Assembly (NCBI GenBank): GCA_029248485.1
Contig: JAQWJG010000019.1
Coordinates: 1-7,632, forward strand
Reading direction: 5' to 3'
Origin: SAR86 cluster bacterium
GTDB lineage: Bacteria; Pseudomonadota; Gammaproteobacteria; SAR86; D2472
DNA length: 7,632 bases
Shown here: positions 6,711-7,632 of the stretch, piece by piece
Layout: each line of letters begins with the position of its first letter
Position numbering within the stretch: position 1 is the stretch's first letter
The notes under the pieces: model-generated
What the model saw: only the letters and a program-made list of their open reading frames with translations
Told to the model about the DNA's origin: nothing
The model's database searches: none
Made by a program: the position numbers and the translations under genes

Positions 6711-7632
6711 TTATTCTATCTCTAGTTTTGAGTTTGCAAAGTTTTGAGCCCATTGATAATTAGGTTTACCTGATGGAGCTCTTTCGATTAATTCAGAAAA
6801 CACTATTTCTTTTGGCATCTTGTAACTGGCTATATATTTTGAGGCGCTTTCTTTTATTTCTTCAAGAGGCAGATCGACCATTTCTCTTCTTTGAATAACA
6901 GCTACTACTTTTTGTCCCCATGTTTCATCCTTCACACCAACAACAAGGCAATCAAAGATATTCGGGTGAGCCTTAAGAGCCATTTCAACTTCTTCTGGGA
7001 ATATTTTCTCTCCACCAGAGTTAATGGAAACACTCCCTCTCCCCAGCAGAGTCATTTGACCATCTTTCTCATACTTAGCCATATCTCCTGGTATTGAATA
7101 CCTTTCTCCATTAACTTCAATAAATGTTTTTTCAGATTTTTCTTTATCTTTGTAATAAGCAACGGGTACATGACCTTTCCTTGCTAAATATCCAATTGTT
7201 TCTGTATCACTAGACTGAATAACTTCTAAAGTATCAAGATTTAAAATTTCACTAAAATTAGGCTTAGTAAATTTTGGACCCCCGCCAGAGTCTTTTAATT
7301 TTCCATCTTTTGTATGTATATTCACGCCGGTTGCTCCAGTTTCAGAGGACCCAACAGCGTCTATGAGGAAAAGATTAGGTAGATATTCTAGGATAGTATC
7401 TTTGATAGAGGCGCTGAAAACAGACGCAGTGCTTGCTAGAACAAATAATGAGGATAGGTCTAAACCTTTTTCGAGTGCAGAGGGGAGTGCGTCACAAAGA
7501 GGCCTTCCCATAGCATCACCTGTGATAGTTAGGTTCATTACTTTTTCTTTAGCAATAATTTCCCAAATATAATCCGCATCAAATGAAATTTGATCATTGA
7601 TTATAAATTTCCATCCTGAAAAGAAAGCATTA
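6711..7632 (-). CDS. acyl-CoA synthetase (AMP-binding), FadD19-like, C-terminal part
   Basis: This ANL-superfamily ligase activates a carboxylic acid to its acyl-CoA through an acyl-adenylate. About 306 C-terminal residues are present; the frame is open to the window edge, so roughly the first 230 residues of a typical 540-residue enzyme lie outside. The ATG at 7536-7538 is internal, not the start, because homologous-looking sequence (NAFFSGWKF...DYIWEIIAKEKV) continues upstream. Motifs, counted from the first visible residue: DAVGSSETG at 92-100 (adenine/acyl pocket), PGDMAKYEKDG at 181-191 with the ribose-binding Asp183, LLGRGSVSINSGGEKIFPEEVE with the hinge region near Arg198, and APSGKPNY with the catalytic Lys289 (codon 6765-6767). 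The KGHVPVAYYKDKEK and GRGSVSIN-GGEK patterns recall actinobacterial FadD17/FadD19 ligases used for steroid side chains and branched acids; that substrate is only an analogy. Its TAA is 2 bases before the oxidoreductase ATG, so the two are tightly coupled. Confidence 0.92.
   Translation of the reverse strand, partial: NAFFSGWKFIINDQISFDADYIWEIIAKEKVMNLTITGDAMGRPLCDALPSALEKGLDLSSLFVLASTASVFSASIKDTILEYLPNLFLIDAVGSSETGATGVNIHTKDGKLKDSGGGPKFTKPNFSEILNLDTLEVIQSSDTETIGYLARKGHVPVAYYKDKEKSEKTFIEVNGERYSIPGDMAKYEKDGQMTLLGRGSVSINSGGEKIFPEEVEMALKAHPNIFDCLVVGVKDETWGQKVVAVIQRREMVDLPLEEIKESASKYIASYKMPKEIVFSELIERAPSGKPNYQWAQNFANSKLEIE

Noticed and set aside
6709..6753. Longer N-terminus of the LLM oxidoreductase starting at 6753
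   Set aside because: The extra 15 residues overlap the end of the ligase gene, are not family-like, and a start conforming to the family lies 2 bases after the ligase stop.

Overview
The window is AT-rich, densely packed bacterial chromosome with seven protein genes and almost no spare DNA. Gene content suggests a gammaproteobacterium: SucD and SelO are very close to the E. coli proteins, and PdxB belongs to the DXP-dependent vitamin B6 route typical of that class. Low GC, compact spacing and an acyl-CoA ligase plus luciferase-like oxidoreductase pair would fit a streamlined marine lineage such as SAR86. That placement is inference from content, not a database result.

Layout. (1) Positions 1-879, plus strand: the last codons of a probable sucC, then complete sucD, the end of a TCA-cycle succinyl-CoA synthetase operon. 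(2) 860-2263, minus strand: a NorM-type MATE exporter that converges on sucD and overlaps its last 20 bases; its likely terminator lies inside sucD. (3) 2294-4134, plus strand: a left-handed beta-helix acyltransferase followed by pdxB, joined by a 4-base TTGA overlap. The acyltransferase is clearly longer than any ATG/GTG/TTG start allows: its frame is open far upstream of the first in-frame ATG (2582), and the best start is an ATT at 2294 behind a well-placed GGAG. pdxB itself starts with TTG. (4) 4135-4260: a 126-base convergent gap with a weak possible terminator. (5) 4261-7632, minus strand: an acyl-CoA synthetase (N-terminal part beyond the window edge), a luciferase-like (LLM) flavin/F420 oxidoreductase and the protein AMPylase SelO, separated by 2 and 0 bases and almost certainly one operon.

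Functionally this is mostly core metabolism (TCA cycle, pyridoxal phosphate synthesis) with an efflux pump and a lipid or steroid-type CoA-activation operon that carries a redox-linked pseudokinase. No RNA gene, mobile element, CRISPR array, phage gene or defence system is visible. The points most worth a second look are the probable AUU start, the terminator embedded in sucD, and the ligase-LLM-SelO operon.
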